From contig OY755190.1 in the NCBI GenBank assembly GCA_963576735.1, positions 5,387,695-5,451,694 of the forward strand: a stretch of DNA of 64,000 nt. The letters are read 5' to 3'. The position numbers and the translations under genes were made by a program. The notes beneath the pieces are model-generated. The model saw nothing but the letters and a program-made list of their open reading frames with translations, did no database searches and was not told the DNA's origin. The DNA is from Bedellia somnulentella (Eukaryota > Arthropoda > Insecta > Lepidoptera > Bedelliidae). This document shows, piece by piece, positions 1 through 10,083 of this stretch (position 1 is its first letter; every line of letters starts with the position of its first letter).

Positions 1-238
1 AAATTATTATAAACTCTTATTAAAGCGTTATTATGTAACCCATCGAAGGAAAAACGTGGCAAATCATTTAACTTCTGCTAAATAAATAATTTAAAGGCTT
101 TTCAACCGTCAGCTTTTCCAGGAACTCGTAAGCGCCAAAGGATGTTGGATACAGTGATTTAATTGGTTCCAGGTGGAACAGGCTATATTTCTTTAGCATT
201 CCATTTCGTTTTTTATAGCACTTGCTCTTATGATACAA

Positions 239-351
239 GTGTGTGTCGGCTTAGAATAGCTTTACCTCATTTTCTCTATGATTCATTGGGCTTTTTAAAT
301 GGATTTTTAGGCGATGCGGTTGGAGACCCACCAACAACTCTTTATTTTAAA
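239..351 (+). repeat. SINE-A copy, 3' part missing
   Basis: Begins with the SINE-A head (gtgtcggcttagaatagc) and runs through the B-box-like ggcgatgcggttggagaccc to ctttatttt, then homology stops. The 3' third and the TATG tail are missing, which is unusual for a target-primed insertion and points to a later deletion. Confidence 0.7.
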
Positions 352-402
352 ATATTTTGCGCATTCTTTTTACAAAAAATTTAACACACTTGTAAAGAAA
401 AC

Positions 403-564
403 TCAAACACAAACGTTCACGCCATATATGCCTGAAGGGGATGGCAGAGGTACTCATACTTGTGAACACGTGATATCACGTGGTGTAGGCCCGACCCGGG
501 ATTTGAACTCTCATCGTTTGCACGATAAGCGGTGTTCTACCCACAGAATTATTACGGTTATTAA
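403..564 (-). repeat. SINE-B copy, internally deleted
   Basis: Reverse-oriented SINE-B. The 3' tail (acgttcacgcc) is followed by the region near the cacgtg motif and then directly by the tRNA-like head (gcccgacccgggatttgaac). About 180 bp of the body are missing. Confidence 0.75.
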
Positions 565-780
565 TTAGAGTGAATACATTATTTGTATATACTTAAATAC
601 GATATAGTAAAGTTCGATTACAATATTGTTGTGCACAAGACATTTGTACATAGTTTTACTCGATAGGCGGTAAGCGGCAGAAACATTATTTAGGTTTGTG
701 TACTAAATATAACTACTTTATTGTGTACTTGCACTTCGGGTTTTTTAAAACAATAGCTCATGTCATGGCACACTTATACC

Positions 781-918
781 TACATACATATACTCACGGC
801 CATAGATCCCAAAAAGGGGTAGTCAGACCTCACTAAAAAGCCCCTATACCCTTAGTCGCCTCTCACGACTCCCGTTGGTAGAAAGGGGTAGTGACATTCT
901 AAGCCGGCACTACACTGC
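781..918 (-). repeat. SINE-A copy, internally deleted
   Basis: Reverse SINE-A with tail tacatacatatactcacgg at the left and head aagccggcactacac at the right. About 100 bp of the middle are missing. It belongs to the GTGCCGGC subfamily. Confidence 0.8.
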
Positions 919-1040
919 CTATAATTAAATTGTAACTAAAACCGTTTAAAACCGTGTCTCTAAAAAGCTACCTTGCCCTTAATAACCAAACGCGATTGGT
1001 ATATTTAGGTACATGTGTAAATACTTCATATCTTTGACAA

Positions 1041-1272
1041 CTTCAGTGAAAATAAAAAATAAAAAAAAAACATTTGATATATGCTTTTCGCTCTGTAAAC
1101 AAAAATATAACTTCTTTCTGTATTTTCCAGTTGTATTGATCGTCGTTGAAAAATAATATCATGAAAATAAACCGGTAAGCGAGCGATTGAACTGGAAAAT
1201 ACCGAAAGAGGTTATGTTTTTGTTTACACCATAGATCAAATGTTTTTTTTTTATTTTTTATTTTCACTGAAG
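1041..1272. mobile_element. foldback (inverted-repeat) element, 232 bp
   Basis: Two inverted arms of about 83-92 bp (1041-1132 and 1189-1272) flank a 57-bp loop. Both outer ends read CTTCAGTGAAAATAAAAAAT inward. The arms differ by a short indel and a few substitutions. No coding capacity and no convincing target duplication, so the superfamily is not assigned. Confidence 0.8.
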
Positions 1273-1890
1273 CAAGGAATCTCATTGTATACATTCTCAG
1301 TTTGAACTAGGTACGACAATTTTTAATTATTATTATATTTTGAAAATTACAATATTTTAGATAGGCATTCCATAGGCAAAGTTGTTAAGTTTGATGTCCT
1401 TTATCGATTTATAATATAAAAAGGGTATGTTAAAAAAGCGAGGTCTAGGCCAATTGGGGTTCCGATCTGTTCCGATGTTCCGATCAATATTGAAAAAAAA
1501 TATGTCAAATATAGAATTGTTTGTTTGATGGCGAAAATAACCTAAATCGCAAACAATATAGAGATACCTAAAGTATCCGTATTAAATATATTATGTTATT
1601 AATATCGAATTCAGTACAATGTTCAGTAATTTAATAACTCGGACTGAAAATATACGTTTTAGAAACCGAAATACAGTGTCGTGTGCTGGATTTAGCCTGT
1701 GGTAAAATTGATGTTATAATTTATTACCAAAGACATTAAACTTATATATTCATAGACCGGACATATTACACTTAGTTTGTACGCTAAGACTTGTTACATT
1801 TAGGTAACAAGTCGTTTAGTCAGTGGTAAGTCGTCCGCGAGGAAGTACGTCATAGGCAACATCAATTAAATTATCGAAAGAAAAACGAAT
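1273..1890. other. AT-rich sequence without recognised genes
   Basis: No conserved ORF or known repeat was seen. It lies directly upstream of the THAP-like first exon at 1891 and may include the 5' part of that transposon, but I found no matching inverted end. Confidence 0.4.
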
Positions 1891-1964
1891 ATGCCGAAGT
1901 GCGCGTTACGTTGTTGTAAATCCAAATATGGAGTGCAAGCAGAAGAACAAATCAGCTTATTTTC
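1891..1964 (+). pseudogene. first exon of a THAP-domain transposase (fragment)
   Basis: ATG followed by MPKCALRCC and about 15 more codons ending ISLF, which fits the start of a THAP zinc-binding domain (MPxC-x4-C; the rest of the domain is C-x2-H further on). The frame stops at 1966-1968, but GTAACT at 1965 is a plausible splice donor in phase 2. A second THAP start at 60677 has a donor-like GTAAAT at the same codon position, so this is probably a true exon end rather than a nonsense mutation. THAP domains bind DNA in P-element-type transposases. The downstream C-terminal ORF at 2506-2973 is likely the same element; the middle of the protein is absent. Family call is inference from short motifs. 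Confidence 0.5.
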
Positions 1965-2505
1965 GTAACTATTTATATTTTTAATCATTTATTTTAAGTG
2001 TTTTATTTTATATTTCTTAGAAATTACTAGAATATATTTTGTAATTTAAAACAGCGCCATCTATTGTTGAGTAGATTCACTAATTCGTTATACTTAATTC
2101 AGAGGTGTCAAACCTTTAGCTACTGTTCGTAAATCAATCTAACTTAACTCCCGTAAATGTAAAAAAAGTCAGTTGTTCCAAAGTTCGTCATTTTTTCAAG
2201 TAAACTATGTCTTAATGTAGCGGTATTTATAGCGTGTCCTTTGGTTGAATGCGATTTTCAGAGCAACGCAATTTCGAATGACTGATAAACACTACGATCG
2301 TTTTCAACTGAACGATCCGCGTTGCTTGTTCCGCGTGTCGTTATACTTAAAAAGCTAATTCTTGTAGGTTTCATAAAGAAATTTGTTTAATATGGTAGTA
2401 TAGATGTATTTAGTATACCTACTTGCATTTTGATGAACCAGCCAAATGTTTACTACACCTGCTCAGCAGTGTAAGAATAGGGATGGGAATATTATTTAAT
2501 TTGGG

Positions 2506-2973
2506 TTGTTGCATTTCTACTGTATTTTAAAAATTGCAATGTATTGCATTGTATTTGTTTCAAGTTTGTTTTTCGATAAAAAATTTGATTTTCATAAACT
2601 GATCAGTATAAAGGATATGGATGGACTCTGCTTTTCCACTAAAAGTGTTTTTGAATTGTGCAAAGCAACGGAAATGTTCATAAGAAAACTTTGTAATAAA
2701 AACGATGGAAAAGGAATTTCTTTAAAGCACAATATTCAATTTATAATAAATAAAGTGATGAAAGAATTTATTAATTCGAAAGTTTTCGAAGGCCTTATTG
2801 TTCATTCACTCGCAAATCCTGCCATGCTCAATCACAGATTACATTTGATACGAGCGGTCATTGAATCGTACGCAAATATTAAACTTCGTTATATAGCAAA
2901 GTTGGACCCTGGTGTTCACATCCAGTCCAAAAGACAAAAATTAACAAAACTTATTTTATTTCAAGGGACTTGA
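2506..2973 (+). pseudogene. C-terminal part of a THAP/P-element-like transposase
   Basis: Open frame of 155 codons; the first codons are not a credible start (TTG), so it is probably a 3' exon or truncated piece. The conserved part runs from about residue 24 (FDKKFDF) through NHRLHLIRAVIESYANIKL to SKRQKLTKLILFQGT and a TGA stop. The NH-x2-LLI-x-AV motif followed by NIRL-type residues also appears in the minus-strand remnant at 57617-57808 (NHLVLLIKAIALKYLDVRI), showing a shared family. Together with the THAP start at 1891 this suggests an internally deleted transposon. The catalytic core is not present here. Assignment to P-type elements is inference; a search with the full open frame would test it. 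Confidence 0.5.
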
Positions 2974-2994
2974 TTGCATTGAATCAAGTCCCTT
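2963..2994. other. perfect 13-bp hairpin over the stop codon
   Basis: Arms aagggacttgatt and aatcaagtccctt pair perfectly with a 6-nt loop. The TGA at 2971-2973 lies inside the left arm. It could be an internal inverted repeat of the transposon or a transcript-end structure. Confidence 0.7.
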
Positions 2995-3358
2995 AAAAAA
3001 AGTTTTGTTAAATTCCTTTGCCATCGTTTTATTTTATTTTATTAGTAAGTTACAGTTTTAATTTGGTAAAATTAGTGTTAATGTAAAGTTAAAAATAAAA
3101 ATATAAAAAAAAACTTTTTTACCACATTCAACAAGTTCTTTAAAAAAATTAGATAACCATGGACATCACTAGCATTTCTAATACAACTAACGCCATCGAA
3201 CATACAAAAGCTGAATTATTTAATATATTGGAAAAATGCAAAAATGCATAAGTTATTCCAGTGGACGTTAGATGGCGTTTTTCTTTCCAAGATTACAGGT
3301 TTAGTACGAAGTGTCCCATCTATGTTCTAGTAAGTATAGTTTAATATCTTTGTTTATT

Positions 3359-3419
3359 ACATACAAATATACATATACCTACTCACGCCATTAGTGTCCA
3401 ATGGGGTAGGCAGAGATTA
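3359..3419 (-). repeat. RTE LINE 3' end, left part of an interrupted copy
   Basis: Antisense RTE tail (actcacgccattag, ggggtaggcagaga). It stops at TTA where the transposon at 3420-5499 begins and resumes without a gap at 5503. Confidence 0.85.
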
Positions 3420-5499
3420 CACTGGAAAACAGCATGTCTGTTGCATGAGATTTTTTTACATTACAGTTACAGTTTTTCCACGCTGATTTCAAAAATATAT
3501 GCCGTTTTTTTATTATGTAGCAGCTCTAGTTTTGGAGTTACGAAGTGACAGGGTTTTTCATTGAAAATGCACATAGTTTAAGTTTAAAAAAATTATGAAA
3601 TATATTTATTCTGAATAAAATTTCCTTTTTTTGGACTTTCTAGAGTGAGATGTATTATGAGTACTATTTTGAATGCTCCAACAATAATCTGCCATCATAT
3701 GTTCATTCCAGTACCCCTGATACCTCTCCTCCATAGTGCGAATATCCTGGTGAAAGCGCTCTCCTTGTTCCTCGCTTAGGTCACCTAGATTTTCAGGAAA
3801 ATAGTCTAGATGGCTGTGAAGGTAGTGAAGCTTAATACTCATGTTGCATCCAAGCCGCTGGAAGTGTATCAGCAACTGTTCAACGTGCTGAATGTAGCCG
3901 TCAGACTTCCTATTGCCCAAAAAATTTCTCACTACCCAAACAAACTCTTCCCATGCACATTGCTCGACAGCTGTCATATAGTTGTTAAAATTTTTATCAT
4001 CTATCAACTTCCTGATTTGTGGGCCATCGAAAATACCACCTTTGATTTTCTCACTACTCAATTTTGGAAACACTTTTACAATGTATTTGAAACATTCGCC
4101 ATCTTTGTTAAGACCTTTTACAAACTGTTTCATCAACCCCAGTTTTATTTGCAAAGGAGGCAATATAATTCGGTCTCTGGATACTAGTGGAGCATTAATT
4201 ACATTTTGCTTACCGGGAACCAAAGCCTCCCTGGAGGGCCAGTCTCTTTTTGTCCAGTGCTCAGCTTTAGCTCGGCTGTCCCATAAGCATAGGAAACAGG
4301 GATATTTTGTGTAGCCACTTTGTTGGCCCAGGAGAAAATTTACCATTTTCAAATCAACACATACAACCCAGTTATGTTCCTTGTACTTGATTTTGTCGAG
4401 AACTAAAGATATTGTAGGATATTCTTCTTTAGCCTTTGTAGAATGAGCAATAGGCAAGGAACCAAGTTTGTTACCATTATGTAAAAGTACACATTTCAAA
4501 CTTCGTTTTGACGAATCAATGAACAACCGCCACTGATTTGGATTATACTCTTTTAATCCCATTGCAGTCATTAGGCCCGGAATATCAGTACAAAACACAA
4601 AATTATCTTTTTTGGTAAAGAAAGGAAGTAAATCCTTTTCCCTGTTACGGTAGTACGATATCTTCGTTTCTCTGGTCAACAAATTTCTTTCTTTCAATCG
4701 GGAAGCTAAAATTTCTGACGCCGTTTTAGAGAGTCCAAGGTCCCTGATCAAGTCATTTAGATCATCTTGATTTAGTGGTCGGGGACTACCGTAGCAATCA
4801 AAATCACTGTCGCTACCACTGCCGTCATTTTCGGTTTGTCCACTGCACTGGTATGGATTTTCCGAAGATGTAGATGGCTGCTGTGGTGTTGATGTGTCAC
4901 TAATACTCAAGACTGGTCTTATGACAGATTTTAAGTTTGGATATATCCACTTAGAGCAATTTTTATGGTTTATTCCTATGATTTTCGTTACACAGAAATA
5001 ACAGTCGTCATGATGGTTGGATGGTTCACGCCAAATCATAGGAGCTTTGTACTTAAAAGTGGGTCTTTTTTTGTTTGCCCACAGTCGTAAAGATTCAACA
5101 CAACTTTTACATGCCAAACTTGGTATCCAAGGTTTAGCGTTTGACGGCAACGGGAACCCAAAGTAGTCGAAGTATGCCTTTTTCACAAAGTCCGACACAT
5201 TTAAACGAAATTTTTGGAACATATATTGTCCACAAATAACACAAAAACAATCAGGATTATTTAAACACGTCCTTCTTGAGGAAGACATAATGAAATTTAT
5301 AGAGGAACTACTTAAGTTACACCGCTGTTGATAGAAACTACCGACTACTTATGTAAATTCGAGACGGTACCTGTATCTCACTAACTAGAGCTGCTACAAA
5401 AAATCCGAGGGTAGATTTGAAATCAGCGCACCCAAATTAGTAAACAACAGTAGAAAAAATTCATGCAACGAAAAAAAAGTTTGATTTTGTTTTTTTGTG
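3420..5499 (-). mobile_element. apparently intact DNA transposon, 2,080 bp, with TTA target duplication
   Basis: The element interrupts an antisense RTE copy. Joining the flanks after removing one TTA (3417-3419, 5500-5502) restores the RTE sequence with no gap, which fixes both ends. Ends read CACTGGAAAACA and, on the reverse strand, CACAAAAAAACA. Inverted blocks lie at matching distances: gttgcatga (3440; reverse at 5461-5469), cgctgatttcaaa (3481; reverse at 5416-5428) and gtagcagctctagtt (3517; reverse at 5383-5397). A single uninterrupted ORF fills the middle. CAC termini with a 3-bp duplication fit a CACTA/CMC-like element; TTA also fits PIF/Harbinger, so the superfamily stays open. Confidence 0.85.
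3606..5288 (-). CDS. putative transposase, 560 aa, uncharacterised invertebrate family
   Basis: ATG at 5288-5286 to a stop at 3606, no internal stops and no introns. Two Cys pairs, C16-x2-C19 and C60-x2-C63, followed by C96-x2-C99-x8-H108-x2-C111, look like N-terminal zinc-binding and probably DNA-binding modules. Residues about 128-165 are Ser/Asp-rich linker. The C-terminal half has an RNase-H-like layout: D258 in LFIDSS, D312 in VCVDLKMVNF, a C331-x2-C334 pair, and acidic residues E506/E507/E510 in LSEEQGERFHQD before a basic tail (RKSKKRKF). I infer a DDE/DDD-type transposase because the ORF lies between inverted termini and a target duplication. The same conserved blocks recur, as far as I recall, in many unannotated arthropod proteins; I know no assigned function. 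Intactness suggests recent activity. Confidence 0.8.
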   Translation of the reverse strand: MSSSRRTCLNNPDCFCVICGQYMFQKFRLNVSDFVKKAYFDYFGFPLPSNAKPWIPSLACKSCVESLRLWANKKRPTFKYKAPMIWREPSNHHDDCYFCVTKIIGINHKNCSKWIYPNLKSVIRPVLSISDTSTPQQPSTSSENPYQCSGQTENDGSGSDSDFDCYGSPRPLNQDDLNDLIRDLGLSKTASEILASRLKERNLLTRETKISYYRNREKDLLPFFTKKDNFVFCTDIPGLMTAMGLKEYNPNQWRLFIDSSKRSLKCVLLHNGNKLGSLPIAHSTKAKEEYPTISLVLDKIKYKEHNWVVCVDLKMVNFLLGQQSGYTKYPCFLCLWDSRAKAEHWTKRDWPSREALVPGKQNVINAPLVSRDRIILPPLQIKLGLMKQFVKGLNKDGECFKYIVKVFPKLSSEKIKGGIFDGPQIRKLIDDKNFNNYMTAVEQCAWEEFVWVVRNFLGNRKSDGYIQHVEQLLIHFQRLGCNMSIKLHYLHSHLDYFPENLGDLSEEQGERFHQDIRTMEERYQGYWNEHMMADYCWSIQNSTHNTSHSRKSKKRKFYSE

Positions 5500-5502
5500 T
5501 TA

Positions 5503-5842
5503 TCCATCACCACTCTATAGATCCTGACAAACCTCTCCAGCCTCGTTAACATCCATCAATCTTCTCATGCTTTCCCTTTGATTTTTCATACTTCGAACGC
5601 CTGCATTTGTGAGTACACTTGCTACTTGGTCCAAATGCGTCCTCCGTGGTCGTCCTCTGCTAACATTTCCACCCACATGAGCTCTATAAGTCTCTTTTTC
5701 TAATTTACTATCATCCATCCTCTCTACTTGCCCAAATCTATATTTTTTACAATATCATCTTTCACAGCGCACCTTTCACGAACCACTCTATTTCTCACTC
5801 GATCGTATAATCTAACATCAGGAACTTTTCTGAGGGACCTCA
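5503..5842 (-). repeat. RTE LINE 3' fragment, right part of the interrupted copy
   Basis: Continues the antisense RTE C-terminus. The reverse translation includes RMDDSKLEKE and GNVSRGRPRRTHLDQ with an in-frame stretch at 5515-5718, and ends near the LRKV region. 5'-truncated. Confidence 0.85.
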
Positions 5843-5981
5843 TATAATATATTTTAACTATTCTGTATGTTTTATAACTAGTGTTTCAAGATGACAAATT
5901 CAAACAATTTAGTTTGAGTTATTACATTAATTCATACACGTGTTCATACGTACGTGTTTTCATATACATTGTAACAAAACA

Positions 5982-6202
5982 TACATACATATACTCACGC
6001 CATTAGTTCCCATTGGGGTAGGACGTTAGGGAAACTATTGATCGCCACTTCGCACGATCCTGACAAACCTCTCTAGCTTCGTTTACATCCACCAAACTTT
6101 TCATACATGCTCCTTTATTCTTCATACTTCGGACGCCAGCCTTTTTGAGCACACTCTCAATTTGGTCCAAGTGTGTTCTCCGTGGTCGTCCTCTACTAAC
6201 AT
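5982..6202 (-). repeat. RTE LINE 3' fragment
   Basis: Antisense RTE 3' end with tail catacatacatatactcacg, coding SRGRPRRTHLDQIESVLKKAG on the reverse strand; 5'-truncated. Confidence 0.85.
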
Positions 6203-6347
6203 GTAACAAAAGTTAATAGAATTAATCACCATACATACACCATCTTAGCTTTGTTAGCCGTACATTTACCATGTTAACCTTAGACTACGACTACGCTAGT
6301 CACGTACAAGGATTATGATTAAAAAAATAATAAATAGATGCGCTTCA

Positions 6348-6716
6348 ACCGTAATATCTCAGTGGGTAGAACACAGCATATCGTGCAGAGGAGTGTGAGG
6401 ATTAAAATCCCGGGTCGGGCCTACACTAATTGTCTTTTTTAAATGTCATATGTGTGGTTAATTTATCATGGCTATTAACGGTTAGGGAAAACATCGCGAG
6501 AAAACCCACACGGCTAAGTTGTGCTTTGTCATGTGACAATGTAATTGTATAAAACGGCGATAGGTCTGCCCACTATCACGTGAGCACACTGTCCAAGCAA
6601 AACGAGGGTGCTCTGAACACCAGATGACAATGGCGCGTGATGTTCAGAAGTGTTAGTACCTCTACCAACCCCTTCGGGGATATATGGCGTGAACGTTTGA
6701 GTTATGAGTTTGAGTT
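6348..6716 (+). repeat. SINE-B, full length, with target duplication
   Basis: tRNA-like head with A box (tctcagtgggtagaac) and B box (ttaaaatcccgggtcgggcc), then the conserved body and the 3' end ccaaccccttcggggata...ggcgtgaacg. Flanked by an 11-bp near-perfect duplication, gatgcgcttca (6337-6347) and gattcgcttca (6717-6727). Confidence 0.9.
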
Positions 6717-6727
6717 GATTCGCTTCA

Positions 6728-7338
6728 CTTACCTTTGCTTATGCTTAGACAAGTCGAGGTAAATTAAGCGATGCTTTTGGATCAACAAAAGATATTGTCC
6801 AAGCACATCTCTAGTGAAATTGCACCCTAAAAAAATATAAACTAACGAATGGAACTGCCTCCGTGGTAAAATCACATATTCAATGTGTGATATCGAGGTT
6901 TAGTGAGGGTGTTGCAAGGGCAGGCAGTGTCACCTGATTACACGAAAGTACGAAATTAAGGCTTCCGAGGGAACGTGAAGCTGTCCCTTCGCGGCTATTA
7001 TCACAGTTTTAGTCGTCTGTGTCTACGAAACAGCGCGTCCACTAGTCACTAGCCTACAGTAGCTGACTTGCTTAATAACCCTACTTAAGGTAGGCTTAAG
7101 CCTATATGGTCTGTGTTGATAAAGTTATGTGGAGAAATTTCCCTTACTTGAATAATTTCTAATCCCTAGTTTGATACGTTTTTATATGCCCGCATTTGAA
7201 TTCTATCTACATGTGCCATCCAATTTGTTGAACTGTACGTATTGAATTGACAACTAGCTTTAGACCTGTGTGCAGCCAGTCAACCAAGTTATATTGACAT
7301 TAATTAAGAATATAAGGGGCCTATTACAAATCAAAATC
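6728..7338. other. no recognised feature
   Basis: About 600 bp with no conserved ORF and no match to the repeat families of this window. Confidence 0.4.
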
Positions 7339-7530
7339 ATACATACATAGTTTAACGGCATAAATCCCAAATAGGAGAATACAGAGCTTTAGGATTAGAA
7401 AATTCCTCATCCACTATTGGAAGGTAGGTTGTTAAAAATTTGTAAAACCAAGGTTATTGGTGATGGTTCTCCCTGTGCATCGCCCAACAATCACTTAAAA
7501 ATACCCTATACCCTTATTCTCCTCATACGA
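7339..7530 (-). repeat. SINE-A, old diverged copy
   Basis: Antisense SINE-A from tail-like catacatacatag through ttggtgatggttctcc to cccttattctcctcatacga. Many substitutions mark an old insertion. Confidence 0.65.
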
Positions 7531-7829
7531 ACAAGCATAATATGAACAAAATAAAAAACACGTACAATTCCAATATAATATAAAAATATATGTAGGTATT
7601 ACCACTGAAATATTTTATTAATGCTTTACAAAGTGTAATAAAAATAGCACATCGATTTTCTTACTCACACTATACCTGCGGGTAGGAGGAGGGGGAGGCG
7701 GAGATACATTCGGACTGCCTGTGGCTCATGTGTCTACCGTAATTTAGTTGTAACTTGAATCATTTCCAGTTTGTCGGTACGAGGCCATTTCATTTTTTAT
7801 TTTGCACTTTATATTTCTCTCAATAAAGA

Positions 7830-8105
7830 CTCAGACAAAACGTTCACGCCGCATATCCCCTAAGGATTTGGCAAAGGTACTAGTACACATCACAAGCCAT
7901 TTTTGTCAAGTGGTGTTCAGAATACTCACGTTTCGCTTGCGCACTGAGCTCATGTGATAAGAGGCAGGCCTATCGCTGTTTAGTATGAATGCACTGTCAC
8001 ATGACTAACATCTTCGCCATGTGAGTTTGTCTTACGATATTTTTTCTCACCGTTAAGAACTCTGCTAAATTGACTACACATTAACACACTGACCAGACAA
8101 AAAAT
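7830..8105 (-). repeat. SINE-B lacking the tRNA head
   Basis: Antisense SINE-B body from acgttcacgccgcatat through ggcaggcctatcgc and ttctcaccgttaag. The tRNA-like head is absent, consistent with 5' truncation. Confidence 0.75.
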
Positions 8106-8411
8106 GAGAAGGTTAACTGTTTTTTTCTTGTCTTCTTTCCTAATTCATAACAACATTATAACAGAATTGATGCTAATGTCGTCATTAGAGGACAAACAAT
8201 CACGGATAACATATTTACATCAAATGTGGGATAAAAAAAGCAGACACCCGAAGAAAAAAAAATCATATATAAAAATATAGAAGAATATAAATGTCGTACA
8301 AAGTGGCATTTGATACTCTCTGCCGTCCCCAGTAGAAATTAATGGTGCAAGTATACGAGTTTATGCGATCTCATGAGATGAGAGATGATGAGACTCACAA
8401 TCAAAATATTG

Positions 8412-8617
8412 AACATATATGCATGTACTCACGGCTATAAATCCCGCAAGGGGTAACCAGAGCTTCAAAATTAGATATCCCTTAGTCACTTTTGGAAGTT
8501 GAATGGGGAAGAGAAAGATTGTAATGGGCTGTTGGTGAAAGGTCTGCAGCCATTCCATCCAATAATCACTTAAAAAAGCCAAATACCCTACCTAAGTCAC
8601 CGCTTACGAGGTCCGAG
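8412..8617 (-). repeat. SINE-A copy
   Basis: Antisense SINE-A with gtactcacggctataaatcc at its tail, ending near the gtcaccgcttacga head region. It lies just upstream of SGSM exon 1. Confidence 0.75.
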
Positions 8618-8677
8618 AGATACGCCAAAAATACTAAAACAGATTAAAAAAATCTAACATATTTCTCTAACTCCCAG

Positions 8678-8793
8678 AAGACAAGACAGCCGAGGCCATG
8701 CCGACAGCAGTGCCCCCTGGTGACCCAGCCGTGGAACAGAAGGAGCGACTGGTGGCTGCAGTCAAGAAGGAGGTCAAACATCTTATGGAAGAG
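8678..8793 (+). CDS. SGSM1/2-like protein, first coding exon (start codon 8698)
   Basis: A GC-rich segment bounded by ctcccag (acceptor) and gtaatg (donor). From the ATG at 8698 (context gaggccATGc) it encodes 32 residues beginning MPTAVPPGDPAVEQKERL and ending KKEVKHLMEE, phase 0. The KKEVK-x-LMEE block continues into the next exon as AVTRKFVHED, the N-terminal signature of small G protein signaling modulators, which carry a RUN domain and a TBC (Rab-GAP) domain and act on Rab/Rap GTPases. The frame is open upstream of the ATG to the acceptor, so 8678-8697 could be 5' UTR or coding; I prefer this ATG because the family starts shortly before this motif. Intron 1 is 8,913 bp. Confidence 0.85.
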
Positions 8794-8820
8794 GTAATGA
8801 TCATGACACTGCATCAGGAT

Positions 8821-9064
8821 TGCCGTGTAGTGCCGGCTTAGAATGTCACTACCCCTTTCTACCCATGGGTGTCGTAAGCGGCGACTAAGGTATGGGGCTT
8901 TTTTGAGTGTTTTTTAGGCGATTTGGTTGAAGACCGCAACGATACTTTATTTGTACCGTCTTCTCCCCTATCATCTTCCAAATTTGGCTGAGGAGTGTCC
9001 ATCTCTGCAGATCAGGTACCCCTTTTTGGGATTTATGGCCGTGAGTATATGTATGTATGTATGT
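8821..9064 (+). repeat. SINE-A, full length, 27 bp after an exon
   Basis: Starts tgccgtgtagtgccggctta and ends ggccgtgagtatatgtatg. It belongs to the GTGCCGGC subfamily (cctatcatcttccaaat). It starts 27 bp downstream of the exon 1 splice donor. Confidence 0.9.
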
Positions 9065-9104
9065 ACTGCATCTCCTCACAGCCAATATATGTACCCACCA
9101 AGGG

Positions 9105-9190
9105 GTTTGAGCCTACCCTATATAGATTTATTACCTTACCCTATTTTTTTAGATTACTCTATATAGATTAGATTACCCTATATAGATTTG
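9105..9190. repeat. short direct repeats (ctatatagatt)
   Basis: Four to five imperfect repeats of accctatatagatt and a variant containing tttttttagattac; a short degenerate minisatellite. Confidence 0.6.
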
Positions 9191-9397
9191 GCCTTAGTCC
9201 ACCACGCTGGCCAATTTCGGATTGGCAGACTAACGACTACTACCGTAATAGTAGCCGGGACCGACGGCTTAACGTGCCCTCCGAAGCACGGAATCATCTT
9301 AATTTTCGGATAATCAGGTGTTTCAACCCTACAATATCCTCTCGAACCCGAGACCTGCGTGCTTGAAACGAAGCGTTTAACCGCGAGGCCACTCATC
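9187..9397 (-). repeat. SINE-C, tRNA-derived
   Basis: On the reverse strand a tRNA-like head (gagtggcctcgcggttaaac, then gtctcgggttcgagagg as B box) is followed by a body with cctgattatccgaaaatt and ccgtgcttcggagggcac, ending in gccagcgtggtggactaagg. Related pieces occur at 24702-24740 and 38536-38660. Confidence 0.75.
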
Positions 9398-10083
9398 AAA
9401 CTTTTAAATTTTCAGTAGGTTAATAGAAAATTTAAATGCTGTTTTACCAACGCAGTCTCTTGATTTCTCCGTGAAAAATAATAGTAGAGCAGTTTTTCCA
9501 TGTTTCTATTCCACAAATTAGTTGTATGTTCATAAACTTGCATAATGCAAAACGTTGAGTGCCTAAACATCCAGCAACCAAATAAAATAACAATAAATAA
9601 AAAAAACAAGTCACTACACGGCCACAACCTTTTTTTTTCATATTCCATATCCAGAGCTTTAGAATTTAGTAACTAATTTAAGTATTTATTAACTAAAATC
9701 AAATAATAAAATTAATACTCAAAACCAAATTAAAGTGTCACTTATGTGTTTTCAATTACGAGTGAATTAAGTAATAAAATTTTTCATTTAAATGTTTATC
9801 GTTTAATCATAGAATTACCAGTAAAATTTGTTAATAAACATGTTATACTTTTCCATTTGAATATTCACGCGAGGAAATTCAATTAGGTACACATTATTTT
9901 GGTAAAACAATATACGGCATCAATTTAGTTAACAGAGGCATGACAGGCTTTGTTAAATTGGAATATCAATGTGGCGTGCAAATGTTTCTATTTTAATTTT
10001 ATGCGGAAAGTTATTACCATCACATTGCATCTGTCTGTGCATCTTTGCAGAAACATAAACATATATTTATTCAGAAAAAAATT
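9398..10083. other. AT-rich, no recognised feature
   Basis: No conserved reading frame. Short open frames here have no recognisable motif. Confidence 0.4.

Noticed and set aside
3810..4314. Overlapping + strand ORFs of 110-125 codons
   Set aside because: Shadows of the minus-strand transposase; low-complexity Phe/Leu-rich translations with no motif.
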